A stretch of DNA of 64,000 nucleotides, taken from assembly GCA_944367535.1 (NCBI GenBank), contig CALVWQ010000005.1:1-64000 (forward strand). The letters are read 5' to 3'. The notes under the pieces were generated by a model. That model saw only the letters and a program-made list of their open reading frames with translations. It searched no databases and was not told the DNA's origin. Source of the DNA: an uncultured Clostridia bacterium (GTDB taxonomy: Bacteria; Bacillota; Clostridia; Christensenellales; Borkfalkiaceae). Made by a program: the position numbers and the translations under genes. How positions within the stretch are numbered: position 1 is the first letter of the stretch; every line of letters begins with the position of its first letter. Shown here piece by piece: positions 26,219 through 35,600 of the stretch.

Positions 26219-29200
26219 CTATATTATTTCGGTAAATACGGAACTTACCTGCGAGTTCACCCCGCCGATCGAAAACTCTACGTTGACGTAATACCCCTTT
26301 ACGTCTTCGGGGATACTGCCGGTAAGCCTTCCGTCCTCCGTAACCGTAACGGCGGTCGAAGAAGTCTGCCACGTTTGGGTAAGAAAAGGATATGCGTTAC
26401 CCCAACCGAATTTATCGAACACGGTATAGGTCATTTTTTCGGTAATATAATATACGGTTGCACCCGTAACGACAGCCCCTTCCGGAACGACGAGCGCGCA
26501 GTTTATCTCTCTGCCGCTCGGCTGATTGCCAAACCTGACGAACCCCGCGCCGCCCTTTACCACGGAATCCGCAAACACCGCGCTGTATTCGTTTTCGTAA
26601 TAGAACACGGAACCGTGACTGTGCGACCAATTTCCGAGCATAACCAAAACGTCTTTTTCGTTGTTGCGCACCGAATGAACGTAAGAGTTTACGTACGCGG
26701 GCACGGCGAAGTTGTTGTCGTCGTTATAAGCCCACCACATTACGGGGTTTTTAAAGTTATCGAGTCTGTCTTCCGCTGCCCACAAAGCATGGACGTATTC
26801 GTTGCCGAACTTATCGAAAGAATGCATTTCTCCGCCGAGGTACGCCGTTCCGTACACGGGCACGGCAAACGCGTATCTCGTGTCGTAGCCTATCGCCAAA
26901 GACGCAGTGACTCCGCCCCACGATACGCCCGTAATGCCTATTTTTTCGCTGTCGACTCTTTCGTCCGCGCGAAGAATATTGTGCGCGTATTCCACGCAGG
27001 TAAGCCCGTATATTGCCCAATGCTTATCTATTTCCGCGTAACTTACGGGGAACTCGCGACGGAGAGAATCCACGTACCCGTCTTCCTGAAAATCTGGATT
27101 AGAACCTAACCCGTAAACGAAATTGTCGTTGTCGCTTTCGTTTATGCATACGGTCCCTTTTTTGGGAAAACAACCCGTCGTTTCCATCGCTATCGCGGCG
27201 TAACCTCTGTCGTTCCACGCCTTAACCCATTGCAGGTAAGGGTGTCCGCCCCCGCCGTGGACGAGAACCATAGCCGGCACGGGCGAATCTTTGCTTGCGC
27301 CGAGGGGAAAACCGATGTAGGCAAATACCTTCGTCCTGCCGTTCCCGAAAGAGATTCCGTCGTAAGTAATCGCCTTTATATGCTCGTACCCCGCGAGAGA
27401 AGAAGGGCTGTATTCCGTTTCCTCTTTCGTTTCGACTTTTTTATAAAGCGCGGCGTCTAAAATATTTTCGATCTGTCTTTTCTGCTGTACGATCGTCTTT
27501 TGCTCTTCAAACAAGTTTCCGTAAACGTTGTCGGTCAAAACTATGCTGTCTAAAGTGTAATAAATATACTCCTCGCCCGCATTTCCGCCAAAAGTCACGC
27601 TCGACAATTCGGTTACGCCTTCGGGAATCACCCACGCCAGATAGCCTTCAAATCCCGCAAAAACGGAATCGGCGGTTTTTCCTTCTTTGTCGGTAATTAC
27701 GGGTCTGATATCAAAGTCTGATTCGTTAATCCCTGTCAAAGAAAAATCTAATACGCTTAACCCGGAATTTCTTATGAAGATTCTTAAATAAGCCTTGCCC
27801 GACCTGTCGGTTTTACCGAAATTCACGGTGACGGAATGTTTTTTTCCTGCGGACAACGGCGTTACTCGTAATCCGTTGCCAATATCGGAGGCAACCTTTT
27901 CCGTCGATACGCGCACTTCACCCGTAAAGGCGTAGTCGGGCGCGTATTCGTCAAAGTCTTCGAGCGTTATATCCCCCGAAGCTTTGGCAAGAATCCCTTT
28001 TAAGAGTTGCCTTTCCCGTTCGGTACACTCGCCGCTTTCCAGCGCACGCTCAGCCACGTAAGAAACGCTTCTCGTTACGGCGGCGGAATAACTTACGACT
28101 TCGATATCAGAATTCAATCTCTTATAAACCACGTAAGCTCTCGCCGTTATGTCTTCGTTATATCTCGATTCTGGTATTTTGGTTAAAACTCCGGTAAAGC
28201 AACGCGTTGCGCTCGCTTCGTCACCGTAATAATAATTTTTTGCGGGGATATCCAGAACATCCGCAGTAAATAAAGTCAATTCTTCGTTTAACAAACGCTG
28301 CGGCATTATCAAGGTTCCTTCGCGAACGATTTCGATTTTATCGTTTTTGCTTACAACCGTCTGAAATCGCATTCCCATCTCTCCGCAAAGCCTTATAGAT
28401 GCGCCCGTCATTTCAAAATCGACCTTATACTCGACGGGATTTTCGCCGCAGAACTCAACGTTATCGATGCTGGTCGTTGCCGTAGAAGACTCCAACGCAA
28501 GATAGATATATTCCGTCCCGTCCGTTTTGTATCCGTCAAAAACCTTGTCGGTATAAAGCGCGGCGCCGTCTATCGCGTAAGAAATTACTCCGTCTTTTAC
28601 CTTTATAACGAGGTTGTGTTCCTGCCCGTCGCAAAAATTCACGTCGGCGGAAGCCTGCCACGTTGTCTGCGAAAGCGAGCCGCGATAAACGTAAGTGCTT
28701 TTATTTGTCGGGTTAAACACCAGCGAATAGTCTACATCGTGATTCGCGGCGTTTACGTCCTTTAAGAACCCTACGAGGAAATACGCGTCGTTTTGCACGC
28801 AGAAATCGAGAGATATATATTTCTCTCCCGCGGTGGGAACGGCGATATTAAGCGCGGTTTTTGCCCACGAGTCAGAACAGAATTTCCCTTCTTTAACGCT
28901 CCACTCTTTACTCGCGCCGAGTGCTTTCACAAAGTAATCTTTATCGTTTTCTATTTCAAAGGTAATCGACTGCGAGCCCGCTATCTCTACCGAAGGAGCG
29001 AGTTTAGAGAATTTTACGTTATCGATGCTGGTCGTTACCGTAGTAGACTCCAACGCAAGATAGATATATTCCGTCCCGTCCGTTTTGTATCCGTCAAAAA
29101 CCTTGTCGGTATAAAGCGCGGCGCCGTCTATCGCGTAAGAAATTACTCCGTCTTTTACCTTTATAACGAGGTTGTGTTCCCGTCCGTCGCAAAAATTCAC

Positions 29201-29641
29201 GGCGGCGGAAGCCTGCCACGTTGTCTGCGAAAGCGAGCCGCGATAAACGTAAGTGCTTTTATTTGACGGGTTAAACACCAGCGAATAGTCCACTCCGTGA
29301 TTCGCGGCGTTTACGTCCTTTAAGAACCCTACGACGAAATACGCGTCGTTTTGCACGCAGAAATCGAAAGATATATATTTCTCCCCCGCGGTGGGAACGG
29401 CGATATTAAGCGCGGTTTTTGCCCACGAGTCAGAATAGAATTTCCCTTCTTTAACGCTCCACTCTTTACTCGCGCCGAGTGCTTTCACAAAGTAATCTTT
29501 ATCGTTTTCGATTTCAAAGGTAATTACCTTTTCACCGAAAGCTTCTGCGGCTTCGGTCTTTGCGGACAAACAGAAAAACAGCGACAAAGATAAAAACAAC
29601 AAGCAAAACAATATGCCGGAAAGTATCTTTTTCGTTTTCAT
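26219..29641 (-). CDS. Secreted multidomain esterase with two LamG-like repeats and a GASIR module
   Basis: 1140 residues. Signal peptide 1-32. Two nearly identical LamG/concanavalin-like repeats (40-211 and 226-397), then the GASIR module (GASIRL 413-418, GMRF 422-425, to about 555), a sandwich (570-705), and an alpha/beta-hydrolase domain (about 755-1040) with oxyanion HGGGGH (795-800), nucleophile elbow GVSWGG (Ser 907) and a late histidine in NWSHSHG (His 1007 or 1009). This resembles acetyl-xylan-esterase-like enzymes; deacetylation of a glycan is the likely role. A C-terminal sandwich (1045-1140) follows. A 37-codon ORF lies 18 bp upstream. No sortase or lipid anchor is visible, so it is presumably released or held through the lectin-like modules. 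Confidence 0.75.
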   Translation of the reverse strand: MKTKKILSGILFCLLFLSLSLFFCLSAKTEAAEAFGEKVITFEIENDKDYFVKALGASKEWSVKEGKFYSDSWAKTALNIAVPTAGEKYISFDFCVQNDAYFVVGFLKDVNAANHGVDYSLVFNPSNKSTYVYRGSLSQTTWQASAAVNFCDGREHNLVIKVKDGVISYAIDGAALYTDKVFDGYKTDGTEYIYLALESTTVTTSIDNVKFSKLAPSVEIAGSQSITFEIENDKDYFVKALGASKEWSVKEGKFCSDSWAKTALNIAVPTAGEKYISLDFCVQNDAYFLVGFLKDVNAANHDVDYSLVFNPTNKSTYVYRGSLSQTTWQASADVNFCDGQEHNLVIKVKDGVISYAIDGAALYTDKVFDGYKTDGTEYIYLALESSTATTSIDNVEFCGENPVEYKVDFEMTGASIRLCGEMGMRFQTVVSKNDKIEIVREGTLIMPQRLLNEELTLFTADVLDIPAKNYYYGDEASATRCFTGVLTKIPESRYNEDITARAYVVYKRLNSDIEVVSYSAAVTRSVSYVAERALESGECTERERQLLKGILAKASGDITLEDFDEYAPDYAFTGEVRVSTEKVASDIGNGLRVTPLSAGKKHSVTVNFGKTDRSGKAYLRIFIRNSGLSVLDFSLTGINESDFDIRPVITDKEGKTADSVFAGFEGYLAWVIPEGVTELSSVTFGGNAGEEYIYYTLDSIVLTDNVYGNLFEEQKTIVQQKRQIENILDAALYKKVETKEETEYSPSSLAGYEHIKAITYDGISFGNGRTKVFAYIGFPLGASKDSPVPAMVLVHGGGGHPYLQWVKAWNDRGYAAIAMETTGCFPKKGTVCINESDNDNFVYGLGSNPDFQEDGYVDSLRREFPVSYAEIDKHWAIYGLTCVEYAHNILRADERVDSEKIGITGVSWGGVTASLAIGYDTRYAFAVPVYGTAYLGGEMHSFDKFGNEYVHALWAAEDRLDNFKNPVMWWAYNDDNNFAVPAYVNSYVHSVRNNEKDVLVMLGNWSHSHGSVFYYENEYSAVFADSVVKGGAGFVRFGNQPSGREINCALVVPEGAVVTGATVYYITEKMTYTVFDKFGWGNAYPFLTQTWQTSSTAVTVTEDGRLTGSIPEDVKGYYVNVEFSIGGVNSQVSSVFTEII
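28451..29524 (-). repeat. Recent in-gene tandem duplication, period 558 bp
   Basis: The DNA for residues 40-211 (29009-29524) and 226-397 (28451-28966) of the secreted esterase is nearly identical; about 10 of 172 residues differ. Long stretches of identical codons, including at third positions, show that the copy is young or kept identical by gene conversion. It doubles a LamG-like binding module. Confidence 0.85.
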
Positions 29642-29659
29642 ATCATATCCTTCTCCTGC

Positions 29660-29773
29660 TTACAACCACTTATATTCGCCGTCATTATCAATTCCGGCAG
29701 ACGCTTCCAGCAAATTTACGGCAATCGGCAATTCGATAATGTCAATTGTTATTCTTTCATAACGTTTTTTCAC
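29660..29773 (-). CDS. 37-residue small protein (sORF-2)
   Basis: GTG start at 29773 with AAGGTTAGG about 8-12 nt upstream; TAA at 29660, 18 bp before the secreted esterase gene. Begins KKRYERITIDIIELP, ends ASAGIDNDGEYKWL. Same length as sORF-1 and the same layout as sORF-1 and sORF-3: basic start, central D/E-I-[IV], then a small-residue segment with G-x-I and a final acidic aromatic tail. The product is too short for a fold call and has no signal peptide. The GTG start makes it less certain than the other two. Confidence 0.5.
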   Translation of the reverse strand: MKKRYERITIDIIELPIAVNLLEASAGIDNDGEYKWL

Positions 29774-29815
29774 AACTAAACCTAACCTTGTAATATTATT
29801 CCGTATAAAAATGCT

Positions 29816-31087
29816 CTATATACTGTCCACTTTTACCACGGTCATATTTTCCCGTGCTTCGTCCGCCGCGTAAACGCAAAGATGCCCGTTCACGGAATCC
29901 GCTATAGAAGTATACGCGGGCGATGGTTTTTTACCCTGAACCATTTTCAAAAAGTCGTCTACGAGCCTGCCGTCGCCACCCATATGTCCGAAGTTGACGC
30001 CGTCTTCGCCGCTTAAATCGAAAACTTGCTCGGTACAGTAATTCGTTTCCTCGAATTTTCTCAGAACTATTCTGCTGTCCTCGAACGTTCCCTCTATTTC
30101 GCCCGCCGTGCCGACTATGTGAATATCGCGCTTGGGCTTCATCGCGCCGAGCATCAGCGCGAGAGAAGCGGTGCTTCCGTTGGCAAACTGAATTATCAGC
30201 ATCTGATTGTCTACCATATCTTTGTCCGTTTTATACGCGCAAACACCGTGAACGTTGTCAGTTTTAAGCGATTTAATGCGTTCCTCGATGGTAATCTCAT
30301 CGTAAGGCTTATCTATCGTTTCAAACGCATAATAACTGAAAAGGGTGCTTTTTATATAATCGCGATAAGCCGACCATTGACAGGTTTCTTGGTGAGGACA
30401 GCCGTCCATGCAGCGCAAAGGCGCGTCTTCGGGCGCTTTTTCGGGAGCAAGAAAGTTTCTCGACCCGAACGAAGAAACGTACGCGGGTTTCGTTGCGTTA
30501 TTAAGCCAGCAAAGATAGTCGAGGTCGTGACAACACTTTGCCATTAAAAGCGTAGAACCGTCCGTTTTGCTGTTCCTCCACTTGCCCCTAATAAACGCGC
30601 TCGAAGCGTGAATAACGCCCACGTTTTCGCTCGCCTCAATCGTCATAATCTCGCCGACCTCGCCGTCGTCGATAAGCTTTTTGATATTTGAATAGAAAGG
30701 CGTATACCGTAAAAGGTGACAAATCATAAGAACTACGTGGTTTCTCTCTGCCGTTTCTTTAAGTTTTAACAATTCTGTTTTATCCGAGGTAACGGGCTTT
30801 TCCAAAAGAACGTGATAGCCGTGTTCGAGGAGAGGCATCGTCGTCTGATAATGGAACTGATCCATCGTTCCGTTAATGGCGCAATCCGCGATTTTACCCG
30901 CAGCCATGGCTTCATCCACCGACTTAAAACACATTTCTTCTTTAATATTAAACCTTTCTTTCGCAAGGTTTCTTCTGAAGTCGTTGGGTTCGACGACCGC
31001 CGATATCTCCACACCGTCCGTTTCCGCCGCAAATCCAGAATACAGTTGACATCTGAAACCATAAGACACAAGTAATACTTTTAACAT
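29816..31087 (-). CDS. Gfo/Idh/MocA family oxidoreductase
   Basis: 423 residues. N-terminal Rossmann domain, though its first loop (LLVSYGFRCQLYSGF) lacks the usual GxGxxG; then HVLLEKPVTSDK with the family EKP lysine, and GSTLLMAKCCHDLDYLCWL containing the conserved D-x-x-x histidine region. A cysteine-rich insert (CMDGCPHQETC, about 229-239) is also present in one subgroup of this family. It uses NAD(P) to oxidise or reduce a sugar, amino sugar or inositol derivative. Next to GH4, whose mechanism also oxidises sugar C3, it probably processes an imported sugar. Exact substrate unknown. Confidence 0.85.
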   Translation of the reverse strand: MLKVLLVSYGFRCQLYSGFAAETDGVEISAVVEPNDFRRNLAKERFNIKEEMCFKSVDEAMAAGKIADCAINGTMDQFHYQTTMPLLEHGYHVLLEKPVTSDKTELLKLKETAERNHVVLMICHLLRYTPFYSNIKKLIDDGEVGEIMTIEASENVGVIHASSAFIRGKWRNSKTDGSTLLMAKCCHDLDYLCWLNNATKPAYVSSFGSRNFLAPEKAPEDAPLRCMDGCPHQETCQWSAYRDYIKSTLFSYYAFETIDKPYDEITIEERIKSLKTDNVHGVCAYKTDKDMVDNQMLIIQFANGSTASLALMLGAMKPKRDIHIVGTAGEIEGTFEDSRIVLRKFEETNYCTEQVFDLSGEDGVNFGHMGGDGRLVDDFLKMVQGKKPSPAYTSIADSVNGHLCVYAADEARENMTVVKVDSI

Positions 31088-31126
31088 TTTTTCTCCTTAT
31101 TGCTCGATTGAAAGTTAATTTTTGTT

Positions 31127-32446
31127 TTATTCATAATCGGGAATCCATTTCCCGTGTGCTTCAAAAAGTTCGTCGCAAAGCGATTTTATTTCGTCTAAAT
31201 TAAGTTCCGCCGCCGTGTGCGGGTCTAAATACGCCGCCATGTATACAAGTTCCTTTTTGCGCTCTCTCGCCGCAAGAATAGTCATATTCTGCACGTTGAC
31301 GTTAGTTCTGTTAAGCGCGGCAAGCTGCTCCGGAAGCTCGCCGAAAACGCAAGGCGTAACGCCGCTTTTGTCTACCAGACACTTAACTTCCACGCACGCG
31401 TTTTGTGGCAGGTTCGTTATCAGCCCCGCGTTAAGAACATTGGCGTTTATCTCGTACGGTTTGCCCGTTACGACTGCTTCTATTATGCGGGAAGCGTATT
31501 CCCGACTGCGTTTATGCTCTATCTCTTCCGACAACACTTTTCCGCGCATTTCTTCCCATTCGCGTATCTGCTTTATGCAACGGCGCGGATATTCGTCGAG
31601 AGGTATGTTATATTTTTCTATAAGCTCCGGATATTTCGATTTTATGTAATAAGGCGAATATTCCGAGGTATGCTCGCTGGATTCCGTGTTGTAGTACCCG
31701 AATCTTTTCATTATATCGAGCCTTATGCGGTCGTTTTTCGTGCTGTCCCGATATTCTTCAAGCTCCGCCCTTCTCTTTATTTCGGGATAAAGATCGTTGC
31801 CCGCCTCGTCACGAATTTCGGTAAGCCACGCCTGATGATTTATTCCCGCTATTTCGTACTTTGCCCCCGCGATTTTATCCTTCATTCCGAGTTCGGTCAG
31901 AAGGTCGGGAACGCAAACCTGCACGCTGTGACAAAGTCCCGCCGTTTTCACGCCGAGATATCTTTGCGCATACCCCGAAATCATAGCCATAGGATTAGAA
32001 TAATTCAGAAACAGCGCGTCGGGACAAACTTCGCGCATATCTTCGGCAATGTCTTCTATGACCGGAATAGTCCTGATCGCCCTGAAAATTCCGCCTATGC
32101 CCAGCGTATCGCCTATCGTCTGACGGAGTCCGTATTTTTTAGGAATTTCAAAGTCCGTCACCGTACACGGCTCGTACCCTCCTACCTGTATCGCGTTGAT
32201 TACGAAGTCGGAAGAAGCAAGTGCGGCTTTTCTGTCCGAATAAGCCCTGATTGTCGCTTTGCCGTTATACTTTTTGTTTATGTTTTCCAGCATCAGGCGC
32301 GAGTCGTTAAGTCGCTTTTCGTCTATATCGTAAAGGGATATTTCAAACTTGCCGAGTTTTTCCGTCAAGATGCAGTCGCCGAGTACGTTTTTTGCAAACA
32401 CGGTACTGCCCGCGCCTATGAGAGTTATTTTAGTCATTTTATTCAA
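31127..32446 (-). CDS. melA: GH4 family glycosidase, MelA-like alpha-galactosidase
   Basis: 439 residues, close to the 440-450 typical of MelA. N-terminal NAD-binding ITLIGAGSTVFAKNVLGD; LFLNYSNPMAM; the metal-binding cysteine in GLCHSVQ, which is the alpha-galactosidase form of the GH4 motif; INHQAWL with the conserved N-H pair. GH4 enzymes need NAD+ and a divalent metal and cleave by transient oxidation at C3. Cytosolic (no signal). Acts on imported alpha-galactosides, matching the relic of another galactosidase in the same operon. Alpha-glucosidase or galacturonidase specificity cannot be excluded from sequence alone. Confidence 0.85.
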   Translation of the reverse strand: MNKMTKITLIGAGSTVFAKNVLGDCILTEKLGKFEISLYDIDEKRLNDSRLMLENINKKYNGKATIRAYSDRKAALASSDFVINAIQVGGYEPCTVTDFEIPKKYGLRQTIGDTLGIGGIFRAIRTIPVIEDIAEDMREVCPDALFLNYSNPMAMISGYAQRYLGVKTAGLCHSVQVCVPDLLTELGMKDKIAGAKYEIAGINHQAWLTEIRDEAGNDLYPEIKRRAELEEYRDSTKNDRIRLDIMKRFGYYNTESSEHTSEYSPYYIKSKYPELIEKYNIPLDEYPRRCIKQIREWEEMRGKVLSEEIEHKRSREYASRIIEAVVTGKPYEINANVLNAGLITNLPQNACVEVKCLVDKSGVTPCVFGELPEQLAALNRTNVNVQNMTILAARERKKELVYMAAYLDPHTAAELNLDEIKSLCDELFEAHGKWIPDYE

Positions 32447-32471
32447 GTTACACCTTTTCTATCTTCATTTT

Positions 32472-32600
32472 TTACCAGTCGTAAATATAATCGTCCTCTT
32501 TATCGAAACCTATCGTTCCGGGCGCACTCATTACTATCGCATCCGATTCAAAATCGTTTATTATTTCTGCATAAGGTGCGTTATACTTTTTCTTTTCCAT
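32472..32600 (-). CDS. 42-residue small protein (sORF-3)
   Basis: ATG at 32600 behind a strong AGGAGG site 7 nt upstream; TAA at 32472. Begins MEKKKYNAPYAEIINDF, continues ESDAIVMSAPGTIGFDKED and ends in YIYDW. The GTIG segment matches CSDGTIG of sORF-1. It lies 36 bp after the stop of the metallophosphoesterase protein, whose C-terminal domain is the GASIR module, and 25 bp before the GH4 gene. The strong ribosome-binding site and the conserved layout argue for translation. Function unknown. Confidence 0.62.
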   Translation of the reverse strand: MEKKKYNAPYAEIINDFESDAIVMSAPGTIGFDKEDDYIYDW

Positions 32601-32635
32601 AATGATTCCTCCTTTTCGGAACTTTTGCCCGCTCT

Positions 32636-35600
32636 TTAAGCGTTAGCCAAAGCATTTATTTCGGCAAGAATTTCTTCCGTAAACGCGGAATACCCGTTTC
32701 CCGTTTGGGTGGCGTACAAGTCTGTTCTGACCGCGCAAACGTTTTCGAGCGCGGCTTTCGCTACGTCTGAAACGGAACGCTCGTTATCCGTAACTCCGGC
32801 GTATAAAGTTTTTTCCGTTTCGTCCGCATAAGTTATCGTCATAAATCCGCGCGCCGCGAATTTTACCGCAGCGTTCGCAACGCCTACCACCGCGGCGTTA
32901 AAGGTCAAAAACTTCCCGTCTTTTGAGCAAACCGTTTTATACAATGCTTTCAGGTTGCGCGATTCGAGATTTTCGAGCGTAAGAAGGCTTAAATCCGTTT
33001 TTCCTTCAACCGCTATATCGGCAGAGTGCGCGAGAATCGTACCGAGGCGTAAGTTTTCTTCGCCGATAACGCTCACGGCGTTTTCGTCGATAAAGTTCGT
33101 AAATCTTATACCTTTCGGCGAATTGATTCTTATCGAAGCGCCGTTGAAAGTCGTAAACCTTGCAAAAACCGCAGTCACGCTTTTACCCGCGAGCGTATCC
33201 GCCGCATAACCTGCGGGATAAAGTTCTCCGTCTATCTTATACCCCACGAAAACGTGTCCGCTCTTAAAGAGTTCGGGCAACGCGCCCGTAATCGCGCTTT
33301 CGCTTTTTATAGCGACGTCTCCGTAATTGTCGTATATAATTACCGAATTCTTTGCAAATTTCGCTATGGCAACGTTCGTTCCGTCAACGGTATCGCCGGC
33401 GGCATAGTGCGTTCCGCCTATATCGTAACCGATAAAAGTACAGCCCTCTTTTCTGATTGCGGGAAGAACGCCGTTCTCTTTGCACGCTTTAATCGTATAA
33501 AGCGTAGTGCCGTCTTCCTCTCGTATCGTGAGCGTATTTACGTAATAACCGGAGAAATCCGCGCTTTTCGGGAAATAATACCCGAAAGTAAACCCGTTAT
33601 AATTTTTGATTTCCGACGGAGTGCCGTCGTAATTTTTACCGTTGTAACCGGCTTTCAGGATTGCGGCGAGCGCGTCTTTCTTTTTCCATACGAGCGAATA
33701 TTCCGCAAGCGTTTCACCGTTCGCCGTAACCTTACCTCCGTAATTTTCCAGCGATCTCCCGCACCAAGTCTCCTTTACGGCATAGAATATAAGGGTAATT
33801 TTATCGCCTTCGTTCACGTTAAACTTACCGAGAGAGTTGAACTTAAACTCTTCGTTCGCGACAAAGGAAGCAAATTCCCCACCCGAAGGATATATCTTTC
33901 TCGTAGTTCCGTCCGTCGCTTTCGTTAAATAAAGACCGATAAAGTAGTCTTCGTCCGCTACGAAAGAAGCTCCGTCCGCAAACTCAAAAATTCCCGTTTT
34001 ATCCACGTCGAGAGTAACGGCCTTGATTGCCCAACCCGTACCTATTCTCTGTCCGTGCGGCTGCCAGTACAAGTCTTTTCTGTCGTCGTAAATAGTTCCG
34101 TCATCGGCCGTAGTCGCGTAAGGCTTAATATCGGGGAGAAGATATATTTCTCTCTCGTCCGTTTCGGGCTTTTCCGCACCGCAGAACGCCGATTCGTCAA
34201 GTTCGACCGTAAACTGATTTACGCTTCTGAACAGTTTTCCCTCCGAGGGCGAGTAGTAGTTGACGCTTACGGTTTTGCCGTCCGCCGCGAAACGCATAAA
34301 CGCCATAACGCCCGTCTGACGACTGCCCGTAAATTCCATTGCGGAAGAATCTATCATAAATGTTAAAACCTTGCTACCGTCCGCACGTACGAATTCGTTA
34401 CGTATTATATCCACGCCGTCGGCGTGACCGCATAGCACCATAACCACGTTAGGGCAAACGTTTACGAGTTTCTCCCATATCTTCGCGCCGCTGTTGTTCG
34501 TTGCGGGGTTGCCCATATTAGAAGAGTTAAGCTCCGCCTTCCTCGTCATATAGACGTGGGTGGATATTATAACCCGCGTATCCGCGTTTGCGTCTATAAC
34601 GTTTTTAGCCCACACCAAATCCTCGTCCGTCGGTTCAAGGTCAAGAACGACGAGCATATATTTTATTCCGCCGACTTCAAAACGATAGTACGCGTTACGC
34701 ATCTCGTTTAGTCTTCCGTCCGCAATTGCCCCGTATTTTTCCGCAGAATAAGCGGAATCCCATTTTGCAAGTCTTTCTGCGGTGAAACCGCCGTCGTGGT
34801 TGCCGCGGTTAATCGCGAAACGCACTCCGCCTTCGGTGAGATAATCCATATAGGACAGCCCTTTTTCAAGCTCTCTTACCCCTTTGGTTTCCCACTCGGG
34901 ATAATTCATAAAGTCGGTAAGGTCGCCCATATGCGCAACGAGCTGCAGGTTCAACATATTCTTGTTTTCCACAAGCCAACGCGCGTTTTTGTAGAGAAGG
35001 TTATCTTCGTCTATATAATCCTCGTTGTAAATTACGTTACCGTTTCTGTCCTTCGCTGTAGACAAAAGCATTTGCGTATCGCCCATAACGGCAAGTGTGA
35101 ATTCACCGTCTTTTGCGGCGAGTTCTTCTTTATCTATACTCCTCCACCCGAAAGCGTCCTTTGCGTTTTCGCCCGCGTAGTCGTAATAATCGCCCTTTTC
35201 TCCGCTGATAAAGTCTACCGCACCCAGAGTCCCGCCTCTCTTTCCGCCGTTCGCGATATCCTTTATTTCGGCTGCGGTAAGAATATCAGAATAAACTCTT
35301 GCCTGTGCGATATATCCGTTAAAATCAGGCGTAAAACTCAATGCGAGTATTTCTTCGTCGGTATAATCGCTGCCTATCATAACCGGCTTTGAAAAACTTA
35401 TATCCGCCAAAGCCTTACCTGATATCCCCGTTTTTTTTGCCGCAAGTTCGCCGTTGACGTAGCAGGAAATTTCACCCGCCGCCGCGTTCACCGTAAACGC
35501 TACGTTAAGCCATCTGCCCGTTCTCACGTCAACGTTCTTAACGATAAAAACCGCCTTTTCCGTTCTCGAAACGCGCCATTCTAATTTCGGATTGCCGTTC

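Noticed and set aside
28451..29524. Long repeats that might be taken for a CRISPR or other array
   Set aside because: Only two copies of 516 bp inside one gene; no short regular spacers anywhere in the window.
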